Of a DNA stretch of 64,000 bases, positions 45,573-57,119 are shown in pieces (position 1 is the first letter of the stretch; every line of letters starts with the position of its first letter). The notes beneath the pieces were generated by a model, which saw only the letters and a program-made list of their open reading frames with translations, made no database searches and was not told the origin of the DNA. The position numbers and the translations under genes were made by a program. This DNA comes from Diphasiastrum complanatum (taxonomy: Eukaryota > Streptophyta > Lycopodiopsida > Lycopodiales > Lycopodiaceae): NCBI GenBank assembly GCA_029204225.1, contig CM055101.1:60717340-60781339 (forward strand). Direction: 5' to 3'.

Positions 45573-45615
45573 GCCCTTCCGCCCCAGAAGACTGTGCCCC
45601 CGAGGGCGGAAGGGC
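45573..45615 (+). other. GC-rich perfect inverted repeat (hairpin)
   Basis: GCCCTTCCGCCC at 45,573-45,584 is perfectly complementary to GGGCGGAAGGGC at 45,604-45,615 with a 19-nt loop. Its high GC contrasts with the AT-rich surroundings. Function unknown. Confidence 0.75.
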
Positions 45616-45706
45616 TGATCAAAGATGTAATGAGCCATCTACATCGTTTCAACTACAATCTCCATGACAAAATGTAACACCTTTCCAAGATGTCTGAAGA
45701 ATTGAC

Positions 45707-47547
45707 ATGGACAAGGGAAAACAGGTATTACAAAGTCATATTGAATATCCAGCCAGACTTGAACATAATAGGGGAATGTTGGAACAAGGAGCGCAACAAT
45801 CTATAGCAGCCAGAGATGTGCCAACGAATGTCCAACAAAGAGGTGAAGCTTCAAGGATCCAAAATTTTGAGGATGATGAACAATCTGATAGTGAAAGTCA
45901 GGACTCAAATCAAGGGAGCACATTGATACTGATCCCGAAGGAACAATCAATATTGGGAACCTGCTACAATTATGTCTTGGAAATCAAAATGGTAGTGATC
46001 AAGAGGAAATGCTCAGTATGAAAAATCCAATGCAGGAAACTAATTCAAGTGAATATGATGATTCTTCGTCAACATTATCACAGGATGAATTAGAAGAGCA
46101 AATTGATGAAGAAAAATAGTTACCCACGATGGAAAAGCCTATTCAATAGGTGGATCAGCCAACTTTATCAACAACTCTTGATTTTCCATTAAATTCACAA
46201 GAAGTGGCCAATTAGTATTTATGCACTGCTATGGAGTGTACACAAGATTGGCAACATCAATGTAATTTCCAAATTGAATCGAACAAGAAATTTCAAATGC
46301 GAGTACAATATCAATGCAAGGACAACAAAAATCAACTGAGGATAATGAAAACAAGAAATCAACTAAGGATAATGAACAAGAAATTTCAAATGCGAGTATG
46401 ATGTCAATGCAAGGACACTAAAAATTAACTGAGGATAATGAAAACAATGTGGAGAATTATGACGACAACACTTTTTTTCTCAATATTGATCTACAATTGA
46501 GTAATAAAAGGCCAATTCAAACAATAAAGTTGTTAATGAGACAAATTCATTAGAGAAACTTAGAGCCCAAAGAGGGCCTTTGAAAAAAATGCTTTTTTAT
46601 TTTTTTTCTTATTTTCGTTGCCATGTGGACCAATTGAAACCTTGAAATCGGAGTTCTACATAACATAGAATTTTTCTAATATAATGTACATTTTTTATAC
46701 AAAAGGAAATTTTGGACAAATAGTACCAATTCCATTACCTAGTTTTGAAAGTGATGAATGGATTGCACCGGATGCTACAGTTTCAAAATCATTTCGTTGC
46801 AAGATATATAATGATGTAAAAAATTCATTAAAAATGAGCACGTGATAAAAAACAGTTAGATTGAGTTGGTTTATTTTCTTGAATATATTTGTGGATTTCT
46901 TTTTAAGTGTCAATGTACACAAAACACCAACGATGTTTGTATGCAAAAATTTATTAGATAGTTTATTATCTGAACTTATGGATGAAGGCTGGGACAAAAG
47001 ATCAGATGGAATAATAGAATGCAGAATTAAAATGTCTTCCATGTGCTTCCGTTATCAAATTGAAAAACAAATGTTGAGCTTATGCTTCCATTATCAAAGA
47101 TGGAAAAAAAATAAAAGTAAATGGGTGCCACTTGATCAAGACTTGGAAGCCAGTGGACATTCAAAACGAAAAAATATTGAAATTATATACAATGATGCCG
47201 TTTTGACGTGTGTTGAGGCGGAAGAATATTGGAGTCTAAATTACATCAGGCGGGAACTATTGCTCCTACAAGATGATGTACTTTCATACTTCAGATTCAT
47301 TTTTAATGGTAAACTCGTAAGTAATTGTAAACACTCGATCTTTTATGAAAAATTTCAATCAAAACTTTCTTATACAATCTCTGTGCTAATTGTAACTAAC
47401 TTTGTATTAGTTTTAAGCAGGTACGTAAAAGACATGAGCTCGAGATCAAATGCAGAAATATTGGCGAAACAATCCAACTTATGGAAGAACATTGAGATTC
47501 ACTATCAGCAAATACATGCCAATCATCATGTCTTTTTATCAATATAG
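45707..47547 (+). pseudogene. Family X coding unit, copy 2
   Basis: An N-terminal low-complexity acidic region starts MDKGKQVLQSHIEY, shifts frame near 45,935 and runs NPMQETNSSEYDDSSSTLSQ with later stops. The core lies in the open frame 46,861-47,547: LLSELMDEGWDKRSDGIIEC, FRYQIEKQMLSLCFHYQRW, then YWSLNYIRRELLLLQDDVLS. The core matches the minus-strand copy at 23.1-23.5 kb block by block. An acidic repeated N-region plus conserved core looks like a transposon-encoded protein, but I recognise no known domain. Confidence 0.55.
46285..46455 (+). repeat. Coding tandem repeat within family X
   Basis: AAGAAATTTCAAATGCGAGT and the following AATGCAAGGACA...AACTGAGGATAATGAAAAC sequence occur twice, about 95 bp apart, with an extra partial unit between. 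In the coding frame this repeats EISNAS-x-(I/M)SMQG and TEDNEN. Confidence 0.75.
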
Positions 47548-47689
47548 AAAATTGCATTCCAGTATTACACTATGGACACAACTTGATTGTAAGAATCTGC
47601 ATTGGTATCAATAAAAAAAAACCCATAAATGGGTTGTTCACATGTAAAATGATTGTATCTTTTTTTTTTTATGTATTTCTATTTACAAA

Positions 47690-48060
47690 TAGATATCTAT
47701 TCAGTCAATTTTTCTATATTTTCTTTATCAGTATTAGGAACTGATAAGGGAACAACTCCTATAATCTCGTCCTCCTCTATTTCAGGAAGGGCCTCAATGC
47801 CTTCTAAGGCAAGAGAAATTTCTATTATAATATTGCCTTCCTCTATATTAGGAAGGACTTTTATTCCTTTTTTATCATATAAAATAAGATCTGCATCCTG
47901 AGCAACCTGAAAGGCTGTTAAGGCATGAGCAACTCCTTTTGAGGGCCCTCGATCCCAGGTGCAACGCTTACACCGTACTGGGCATAGGTTTTGATCAACT
48001 CTTGCCGAAATCTATAAACATCATTAGGAGTATACGGCTCAAGAGTGAACTGTCATCACA
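47690..48060 (-). pseudogene. Unrecognised minus-strand ORF convergent with family X
   Basis: Minus-strand reading gives EPYTPNDVYRFRQELIK, a shift near 47,990, then CPVRCKRCTWDRGPSKGVAH, LTAFQVAQDADLILYDKKG and IEEGNIIIEISLALEGIEAL, ending at a stop at about 47,686. The even, stop-free texture over about 95 codons suggests a real former gene. It lies tail to tail with family X, as the two units at 15.5-18.7 kb do. I do not recognise it. Confidence 0.4.
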
Positions 48061-48130
48061 AAACACGAGAATCAGCAAATTACAAACAATGATAGTAAAA
48101 AAATATGAATCAGAATGAAAGGAACTACAA

Positions 48131-48364
48131 ATGAACAGAATATTACCTTTTCAATATCTACATCCACTTGTTAATCATCCTTTTTGGGCAAACCAAAGGC
48201 GAGCTTGGAGAAGATCGGAAGATGGCCCTTTAATCACACCTACACCCATTGGAACGAGAGTAAAAGATTGGTACGACGAGTGGATCAAAGAACATGATGT
48301 AAATGATTCTTTGGATAAGTCAATTTCAAGCATGAAGAGATTGATGATTACCCTATTGGAATAA
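48131..48364 (+). pseudogene. Unrecognised ORF before the CACTA remnant
   Basis: 77 codons: YLHPLVNHPFWANQRRAWRR, then TPTPIGTRVKDWYDEW and an acidic end. It looks coding, but I know no match. It could be another ORF of the transposon remnant that follows, or an exon of a host gene. Confidence 0.35.
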
Positions 48365-48384
48365 TCTCTTAATCAATCACCTCT

Positions 48385-49500
48385 TGTATCCTATGCATAT
48401 ATACAAAAACTTGGGTGGGTGAATCTATGTGGAAACATATAATTGGTGAAAAGGACACTGTTGCAGCACGTCAAGGCTTGGAGGTGGCTAAGGTGAAGAG
48501 ACCTTATTGGATTCAAAAAGATGAAAGTGGGATGACAAGTACTCCTAGTGTGCCATGGATTCTAACAAAGGGAGAGCTCTCACATGTAAAAAATATCATA
48601 AGACAAATAAGAACTCCAACTGGCTATGCACATTCCTTGTGCAATTCTTTCACCAAAGATGACAAATTAAGTGGATTAAAATCTCACGATTGGCTAAAGA
48701 TGTTGCAATTCATTCTTCCGATTGCTATTCAAGGTTGCTTAGGAGACAATCTACAAAGTACTTTGTACAAATTAGCATCAATTGTCAGGTATCAACAAAA
48801 CTCATTTGTGACTAGGGACATTAAAAAAGACATGACAATACAAAAAGAATGTGCCCCGTTATTTGTACATTATTTTATGTAATGTTTATCTTGTAGGTGG
48901 ATTACCTCAAAGGAGATGAAATGGAGTGAAATGCATTCGAAACGACAAGAAATGACTAAAATTGTGTGCTTGCTAGAAAGAGATTTTCCAACTTGTTTCA
49001 TGGATATACAAGACTTTCATCTACTTGTGCATTTGGTTGATAAAATTTCCATTGTCGGGCCAGTGTACACTAGATGGATGTTCTACCTTGAGCATTTTTT
49101 GAAAGTTCTAAAAGACTTTGTGAGACAAAAGGCAAGGCCAGAAGGTAGCATCGCAGAAGGTTGGCTTGTTCAAGAATTATTGTTTTACACTACAGAATAT
49201 ACACCCTAGCACGCCAAGGTTATGGCATGATGAAGAGGACGAACACGTTAAAGGTGAATTATCTCAAGGAAAAGGAGTCGTAAGAAAAATGTCTACGTCG
49301 TTACGTGAAAAAATTGGCACGTTCATTTTATACAATTGCGGAAGAATGGACAAGTGGATTTTGAAGTACAAAGAAGCCAACAAGGAGAGAAGTGTGGCCT
49401 TGAGATGAAAAAAACAAAAGTACTCTTACAGGAGAAGGAACAAGATGGTGAATCACCATTTGCATGAGAATGACGAGCCATTAGTCAAAACAAAATATTA
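48385..49500 (+). pseudogene. CACTA (En/Spm-like) transposase remnant, DUF4218 region
   Basis: Open segments in order: KRPYWIQKDESGMTSTPSVP, then SGLKSHDWLKMLQFILPIAI (48,670-48,729), which is the conserved GLKSHD-x(n)-LLP-(V/I)AI start of DUF4218 in TNP2-type transposases. The frame restarts at 48,916 with LLERDFPTCFMDIQDFHLLV, GPVYTRWMFYLEHFLKVLKD and RPEGSIAEGWLVQELLFY, then shifts near 49,205 to DEEDEHVKGELSQGKGV and RKMSTSLREKIGTFILYN. The catalytic transposase_21 domain upstream is not seen, and no CACTA termini were found. Confidence 0.75.
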
Positions 49501-49556
49501 AAACCAAAAATTAGAATCAACTCATTCACATTTAACTCATTTTCTTACACACACAT

Positions 49557-49703
<147 letters not shown>

Positions 49704-49998
49704 CTCTCACAAATTCAATCATTCACACACACACTCTCTTCTAAAATCAAATGTCACAATTTTTTTACACACACACTCTCTCTCTCTTTCCATCTATTTA
49801 TCTATCTATCTATTTATTAAAACATAAAACCTTAAGAAATAAAGACCTCTGAGCTCTAAATCTGAAGCCTCAGAATCGCTCTCAAAATCGCTCTCCAAAA
49901 GGGCTCTCAGAATTGCTCTCCAAAATCGCTGCAAAATGCCTCATATTCCTGCAACTGTAGTGCAAAAATGAAGTTCTCAAGAGGGAATATGAAACAAT

Positions 49999-50542
49999 GT
50001 TGGATTCCGACACCCTTAGGGGCCATCAGAATCTGACAATTTTTTTATAGAAGCAAAACGTCAAACCAACGACATGGATTTTAAGTCTAAGCTGGGCCAG
50101 TTGAATTTTCAAGTGGAAAATCAATCTAGGTCTAATAATCAAGAGAAATGATCCCTCATGTAGAGTCATCTCTTCCCTATCTACTACTAGTTATGCAAGA
50201 ATATAAGATAGTCTATTTTATACAAGAAAGTTGTCCATTTTTCACAACTACAAAAAGCACAAATTTCGACATGTGGTTGCAATGGATTTCAAAAAATTTC
50301 ATAAATTTTCGGTATCCAGCATGTTAGTATTTGACATCCCTGTCAAACCCCCATAAAGAAGAACTCCAGCAGCTTGCGGTAGCTGGCAGGAATATAATTT
50401 GAAATAAGATGTCGAAATTCGACAATTTTAAAATATGTCGGATTTCAACAAGTGACGTGGGGGCCATGTGGCAAATTTTTGCTGAGGTAACATCTAGTTG
50501 GTTGTTGGAATCTGACGCATTATATACATGTCGGACTCCGAC
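49999..50542. repeat. Scattered 13-bp palindromic motif (GTCGGANTCCGAC-like)
   Basis: Variants: GTTGGATTCCGAC (49,999), GTCGAAATTCGAC (50,411), GTCGGATTTCAAC (50,437), GTTGGAATCTGAC (50,503) and GTCGGACTCCGAC (50,530). The last and the second are near-perfect palindromes. Nothing coding is present in this stretch. Confidence 0.5.
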
Positions 50543-51074
50543 GGACATATCAGAGTTTTAGGTGTGCATTAAACAAGTTATTCCAAGTTGTGAGTCACTT
50601 TATAATAAATACAGCATTGATGAGCCAGTATTAGAGATTTCATATCTAGATCTACATTTGACACTGGACATTGGATAATTAATCATAATACACCAACAAT
50701 AATGATGTGATAGTGAAGAGTAGGACAACAACATGGCACCGTAGTCACCAACTCTCATCATAAATGTAAAGGTTATAACACTCTCTCTATGAACTACAAA
50801 ACTTTCATTTAATGAAGTCTCAAGGTCCATGCATGCAATAGGTCTTCTCTTCTCTACCTTCATGGTGATTGTGCAAATTTGTGGTCTGTATCATGATAAG
50901 TCAAGTCTGAGGCATCTTCAAGAGGTTCATCTTTAAGTCCAACAGTGAATTAAAAAATCTCCATCACCATATAGAAATTCAACCACTCAATAAACAATTG
51001 CACTTAACAATCCACATAGTTATCACTATTCTTCTCCTTCAACATAAAGGTTCACAAAAACTCTTATCTCACAC

Positions 51075-51855
51075 AATCCCTAGAGAATTCCTCTTTTTCG
51101 AAAAGTTCTCTGAATCTATCCAAAATTCACCACTTCACCACTTCACCCCTCATTTTAAAGGAATTATAAATTTCAATAAAACTTAGCTGGAAAAATAATA
51201 TATGAAAATATTTACACCAAAAAAAGTCAATAATAAGTGCTTCCACTAAAGGATTCACTCTATTACAAACAGGACTTTTCCTTCAAATATTTTCAACCCA
51301 AGTGACAGTGCAATCATTTCATTGAAACCTATTTATGCAACAAAGATATTCAGATTTAAGAAATTGAAACACTTTAACCTTAAAATTTATCTGAATTCCA
51401 AGTCCATTCCCACAAGTAGTAATTTATATGACATAACAGCCTTTCAGAAGAATAACTTCATGTTGGAAAGAATTCATATAAACTAGTCTGATGTCTTATA
51501 TTCAAGAAATTAGTAAGAAGTAAAGGACTAATTAAGTAAGCGAGAAATAGATTTGAGGGCCTTTGATTTTGTAAATAATGAGATACCACATTGGGATCTA
51601 GATTAAACCTCAAAATTTTTCAAAATACCCCACATTTGATCAAACGGTTATCTTTTTCCCATATCGCAACTAGGTACTAAATCACACCCTTGATCATCAG
51701 ACCTTTGCAGTCCTAGAATTTTCTTTCCAAAATTATTGATGTCCCATACCACCAATTTTTCCTTCCAAAAAATCCTTAACCGCCACTATAGGATATTTCT
51801 CTTGTTCCCACATACTGGAGAACCAATTTGTTTGGATGACTGGCATGCCTATCAG
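51075..51855 (-). repeat. Repeat family R, copy 4 (inverted, first part)
   Basis: The reverse complement matches 4,660-5,580: the GGGGTGAAGTGG block, the AAGGACTAATTAAG region, the CGCAACTAGGTACT block and the ATGACTGGCATGCC block. It is interrupted at 51,860/51,861 by copia VII and resumes at 57,385. The stretch 50,550-51,075 before it holds nothing that I can assign. Confidence 0.8.
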
Positions 51856-51860
51856 ATGAA

Positions 51861-52123
51861 TGTTAGAAATCAATGCTAAACTTCATTGTTACTTTTTACG
51901 ATGCACATTAATGTTGATAGCTGTGACTAGCTGTCAATAGCCGTAGGCTAGTCTATTAGTCTACTCGTAGGTTTTCTCTCTCTATCAGAGTTCAGAGTTT
52001 ATTTGTACATTTTGACATTCTGTATGATGTAGTGTGATAGAGTGACAGTGCGTGTTCTTCTTTCGCCTTCTTGTGGTGATTGCTTATGGTGAATGCTTGA
52101 TGTTGCATATCTAATTCTTGACA
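51861..52123 (+). repeat. Copia VII 5' LTR
   Basis: 263 bp, starting TGTTAGAAATC and ending AATTCTTGACA, flanked by ATGAA on the left and the primer site on the right. Confidence 0.95.
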
Positions 52124-52139
52124 TGATATCAGAGCAGCG
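52124..52139 (+). other. Copia VII primer-binding site
   Basis: TGATATCAGAGCAGCG directly follows the LTR. Initiator tRNA-Met type with one mismatch, the same variant as at 1,499. Confidence 0.88.
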
Positions 52140-52671
52140 ATAGTCCTGCGTGCCTGATCAGTGAATACAGCTTGTCACAGGCTCCGCAACGAAGTGAGAA
52201 AGTCCTTCACGGGAGGTGAAAGCTTGGAGAGACAAAAATGGCTAGAAGAAATTCTTCTTTGATGTATTTTGTAGGGTTGGATCTCATAATCATCAGTGGG
52301 GAATGAAGACACAGTCCCGGAGGCATTAAAAAGGCCAGGGCAGCATCAAACAGATTGAAAATCTGTTGAGTGGGGGAGATTTTTACAATACTTCCTAGTT
52401 GTTGTGGAAAGTGCTATTTGTGTGAGAGGTTTTCCAAGAAATCTCTCATTTGTCTATTTGGAGTACTGCAAATCACACTAGATAGTGTCTAGTACTACCA
52501 TTCAGAGTTAGAAGGCTTCATACTTTTCACATTACTGATCTCTGTCTTTTGAACGATCACACATTTTGAAATATTTGCAAAGAGGAGGCAGCGTAGCCGC
52601 TGCGCCGAAGTGGAGAATCTAGAATATTCCCTTTGAAAGTTCTTATATTCTCTCTATTTTTAATCTTTTCT

Positions 52672-52916
52672 GTACCAATATTAGATCGACGCGCCAGAGG
52701 TAGAAAAAGAGCAGTCGTACATCTGTGCGTCATACAGATATAACATATCCGTACCAATATCGGATTGACACGCCAGAGGTAAAGAAAACCAAGAGCAGTC
52801 GTACATCCGCGTGTCATACCGATATCACATATCAGTACCCAATATCGGAGCGACGCGCCAGAGGTAAAGAGAATCCCGAGCAGTCGTGCACCCGCGCGTT
52901 GTACCGATATCAGGTG
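52672..52916 (+). repeat. Three tandem units of about 80 bp in the copia VII leader
   Basis: Units start GTACC(C)AATAT at 52,672, 52,751 and 52,835. Each contains ACGCCAGAGGTA or GCGCCAGAGGTA, AGAGCAGTCGT or a close variant, and an ATACCGATATCA-like end. They lie between the primer site and the gag ATG, in the untranslated leader where packaging signals would be expected. Confidence 0.85.
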
Positions 52917-52982
52917 TACAACCAAAAACTTACAGTTCTATGGTGTGAATAAATTTTGTGATCCAGACTCATCTATCCAGTA

Positions 52983-53955
52983 ATGGCAACTCTAAGCGAG
53001 AGTTTCCTTAATGAGTCAAGCAAATTGGAAGGTGCAGACAACTATGTAGTTTGGAAATTCAAACTGAAGAACATTTTGATGGAAAAGGAGCTATGGGAGA
53101 CCGTGATAGGTGAAGAGACAAGGCCAATGAATGAAGAAAATCAGCGGGTAGGAGAAGACGAAAAGCCCAAAATGTCATCATCTTATCAGTTAGAGATGCA
53201 ATTATTTCCTATATTTCAGATTTAGAAGGACCAAAAGAAACGTGAGATACATTGAAGGCATTGTTTGAAACGACAAATACATCTTGAATACTATTTCTAA
53301 AGACAAAGTTGCATACATTGCGGATGGATGATGGTTATGTAGCTATTGCCGATCACATATTGAAGATCAAAGAGATCCGTGATCAATTAGAAGCAGTTGG
53401 AGAGCGAGTACAAGATTTTGAGATTGTGCAATTGATATTGAATAGTCTGAGTGAGTCACATCAGATGTTTGTGACGAGTATAGCCACAAGTGAAAAATCT
53501 TCCAACCTATGAAGAACTAGGTGGATTGCTTTTGCAAGAAGAGCAATGTCAAGAGAACTTGAAACATCGTAACAGGAGCTATGATCAAGCTCTTGTATTT
53601 AGAGGACGAGGTGGAAGATTTGGCCATGGAAAGTATCAATCGAGAGGAGGAAACTCAAGTCGAGGATCATTTCAACAATTTCATGAGCAAGTCAATGATA
53701 GTCCAAATTGAGGAAATTGGAATCAAGACCGAGGTCAAGGACGCAGCTATTCAAGACAAAATAAACTTGGAAATTGTAGGTATTGCAACAAACCTGGTCA
53801 CTGGGAGCATGAATGCTTCAAGAAACAGAAGGAGATAGAACAAAGAAAAGACAAATGGCAAGCGAGAAATTATGCTGATCAACATCAATTTGATGACTAT
53901 TATTATGAAGACAATTATATTGATCAACATCAATACGATGATGATCAATATGAAG
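52983..53955 (+). pseudogene. gag: Copia VII gag
   Basis: The ATG at 52,983 begins MATLSESFLNESSKLEGADN and continues YVVWKFKLKNILMEKELWE, the copia gag start. A shift near 53,185 and stops near 53,250 and 53,285 break the middle. Capsid-like sequence resumes (MDDGYVAIADHILKIKEIRD), shifts again near 53,500 into YEELGGLLLQEEQC, then an RGG-rich tract (RGRGGRFGHGKYQSRGG). The CCHC knuckle CRYCNKPGHWEHEC is at 53,775-53,816 in yet another frame. Confidence 0.9.
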
Positions 53956-54400
53956 ATGATACAGGTGAGAGTTCAAAATTGTTCATTACAGCATTAATGA
54001 CAAGTGATGAAGCCAAGGATATCTGGTACATTGATAGTGGTGCATCCAAGCACATGACTTCAAGGAAAGAGTGGTTTTTAGAACTCAAGAAAACTGACAA
54101 TGGTGATGAAGTTGGACAAGCAAATGGCAAATTGCTATCTGTTAAAGGAGTTGGAGTGGTACCAGTGAAGTTAGCCAATGAGAAGATAAAGCATATAAGC
54201 AATGTGCAATATGTACCTGGCTTAGCTAACAATCTACTGTTGGGACGATGGCTGATCAACAACTCAAGGTTGAGTTTGACAGTGACAAATGTCTCATCAA
54301 AGACATCAAGAATCACTACAAAGTGATTGCTACAGGAGCTAGAGTCAACGAGAATAGACTCTACAAACTGAATGCAAGATCTTTTACTCAAGCTATGGTA
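53956..54400 (+). pseudogene. Copia VII aspartic protease
   Basis: The frame reads DIWYIDSGASKHMTSRKEWF with catalytic DSGA at about 54,033, then VPGLANNLLLGRW. A shift near 54,250 leads into the pre-integrase region (NRLYKLNARSF). The domain would process the polyprotein if intact. Confidence 0.88.
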
Positions 54401-55580
54401 AGCACTGTTGATAGTCGAAGTGATCTTTGGCATCAAAGGTTTGGTCATATCAGTGCTCAAAGCTTGCAAATCCTCAAAAGAGATAATCTAGTTGTTGGAT
54501 TGCCTGATATCTCTTTTGAAGGAGGGTTGCATTTTGGGAAAACAGCATAGAGAGAGATTTCTCAAAGATGGAGCAAGAAGAGCCAATGGCATTCTTGATC
54601 TTGTTCATAGTGATCTGTGTGGACCAATACAAACTAGGTCCATTAGTGGTTGTTACTATTTCATCACATTCATTGATGACTATAGTAGACATATCTGGAT
54701 TTATTTCATAAGCAAGAAATCTGATGCTTTTGCCAAGTTTAGAGAGTTCACGGCTCTAGTTGAAAAACAAATAGGTTGGTATATTAAGACCCTCAGATCA
54801 GATGGTGGCGGTGAGTATTTTTCAACAGAGTTTATAAATTTCTACAAGGATCAGGGGATCAAGAGACAAACCACTACACCCTATTCACCACAACATAACT
54901 GAGTTGCAGAACGGAAAAACAGATCCATTGTGGAGATGGCTAGGGCAATGCTTAAGGACAAGGGTTTGCCAAATACTTTTTGGGCAGAAGCATGCAACAC
55001 AGCTACTCATATCTTGAATCGGTGTCCTACGAAGTCCATGGAGGGTAAGACACCTTACGAAGCTTTTACTGGAAAGAAACCTAATGTTTCTCATTTACGA
55101 ATATTTGGTTGTGATGCTTACGCTCATGTACCTGATTAAAAACGAAAGAAGCTGGATGCAAAAGTTGTTAAGTGTATTTTCCTTGGATATGATGAAAGAG
55201 CCAAGGCATACAGGATGTATGACACAGATGCACAAAAGATCATGATTTCCAGAGATGCTACTTTTGATGAGATGGGTCAAAATGACCAAATAAAATTGAC
55301 AATTGACCCCTTTGATGATATAGCTAAAGTGCAAGTGAAGAAAGAAGTTGGTGTCGATATGGAAGAGCCAATGGAAAAAGATAGGGTCAATAATGAGATT
55401 CCTAGGAGAGTGCCTAAGTGGTACTTCTCAGTAACAAGTGACGCTAATAGGGGAGAGACTCCCGAATCAAGTGAGCAGGGAGAGCTTAGAAGATCAAGTA
55501 GAAATCAAAAACCTCCTTCAAGATTAGAGATGACTCTAGCCCTAATGAGTTTAGTGCTCAAGGCGCAAGAACAAAAAAAC
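54401..55580 (+). pseudogene. Copia VII integrase
   Basis: LWHQRFGHISAQSLQIL supplies the two His of the HHCC finger; the paired Cys are not recognisable (EGGLHFG), and the frame shifts there. The catalytic residues are visible as HSDLCGP, LRSDGGGEY and VAERKNRSIVEMARAM. A TGA at 54,900-54,902 sits just before VAERK, and a stop at 55,137 breaks the C-terminal part. SHLRIFGCDAYAHV and the GYDERAKAYRMYD region follow. Confidence 0.9.
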
Positions 55581-56400
55581 TTTTGATAAAGCAAAGGAGC
55601 ACAAGGAGTGGCATGAAGCGATGGAAACAGAAATGGAAGCTATATCGAAAAATAGTACGTGGAACTTGGTTGAGCTACCTGATGGTAAGACGCCTATCAC
55701 TTGCAAATGGATATACAAGATCAAATATGGAGCTGATGGGCAATTCAACAAGTACAAAGCACGGTTGGTTGCGAGAGGATTTGAGCAGCAGGAAGGTATT
55801 GATTTTGAGGAAACCTTCGCACCCGTAGCTAAGGTGGTAACTATACGTTCTATCATTGCTATTTCTGCTTTCTATGGTTGGAAGATCCAGCAAATGGACG
55901 TTTTCTTAATGGAGTGCTAGATGAAGAGGTGTACTTAGTACAACCTCAAGGATTTGTTGAGACAAGGAGAGAGCATCTCGTTTGTAAGCTCAACAAAGCC
56001 ATTTATGGATTGAAGCAAGCACCACGGGCATGGTACTCTTGCATTGATGACCACTTCAAGCGAAGGGGAATGATAAAGAGTGATGCTGATCCTAATCTTT
56101 ACATTCTAAGGCAAGATTCAGATATAGTGTTTAGTGTGTTGTACGTGGATGATTTGATTATTACAAGAAGTAATGAGAGCTTAATTGATGAAATAAAATC
56201 AGATCTTTCCAAAGCTTTTGATATGAGTGATCCAGGAAGTGATCTAGGATTGATGGACTATTGTCTTGGCATTGAAGTATGGCAAAAGGAAGACATGGTC
56301 TTTCTTACACAAAGCAAATATGCACGAGATTTGCTTTATAAGTTCAATATGCAAGATTGTAAGCGTTTGAGTACACCTATGGATGTCAACATGAAGCTTA
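55581..56400 (+). pseudogene. Copia VII reverse transcriptase
   Basis: EWHEAMETEMEAISKNSTWN, KYKARLVARGFEQQEG and FEETFAPVAKVVTIRSI are followed by a small deletion and shift near 55,900 that removes the residues between QQMDV and FLNGVLDEEVYL. Then come AIYGLKQAPRAWYSC and the intact catalytic YVDDLIITR (56,142-56,168), and GLMDYCLGIEV. Confidence 0.92.
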
Positions 56401-57119
56401 TTGCATATGATGAATCTGAAAAAGTGGATGCTTATTTGTATAGACAGCTAGTGGGTAGTTTGATTTATTTGACACACACACAACCTGATATTTCTTATGT
56501 TGTTGGTGTTGTTAGTCAATTTATGCAAGATCCTAGTCAAGCACACTGGAAGTTTGCTAAACGTATTCTCAGATACATTCGAGGGACATTGAATTTTGGT
56601 TTGAAGTATGATCAGCCTGAAGAGCCAATGTTGGTAGGCTATACAGAAGCCGATTGGGTAGGTAATATTGATGACAGAAAATCTGCCAGTGGTCATACAT
56701 TCAGTTATGGTACAGCTGCAATTTCATGGAGCAGCAAAAAACAACCTACAGTAGTCTTATCATCGACGAAAGCTGAATATTGAGCACTCATAAATGCTAC
56801 ACAAGAAGTGGTGTGGCTACGAAGATTGCTTGTGGATTTAGGTCAACCACAAGTGGATGCAACTACTATATCTTGCGATTTTCAAAGTTGCATTCACCTT
56901 GCCAAAAATCCAATTTTACATGCTCGAACCAAGCACAACGAAATACACTACCATTTTGTTCGAGAGAAAATTCATGATGGAGCCATTGATCTTGTTTTTT
57001 GTGAGTTTGTAGATCAAATGGCAGATATTTTTACTAAGTCATTAGGTAGATGTAAATTTGAGAGGTTTCGTACTCTATTAGGGATAGAAAAATGTAATTT
57101 TATCATTGAGGGAGAGTGT
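56401..57119 (+). pseudogene. Copia VII RNase H
   Basis: GSLIYLTHTQPDISYVVGVV, YTEADWVGNIDDRKSASGHT, SSKKQPTVVLSSTKAEY, then a TGA at 56,781 and a continuing frame: VVWLRRLLVDLGQPQVDA, CDFQSCIHLAKNP and ADIFTKSLGRCKFERF. Acidic active-site positions in EADWVG and SSTKAEY are present. The C-terminus ends at the polypurine tract. Confidence 0.9.
57109..57116 (+). other. Copia VII polypurine tract
   Basis: GAGGGAGAG-type purine run immediately before the 3' LTR start TGTTAG; it also encodes the last residues of the RNase H frame. Confidence 0.85.
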
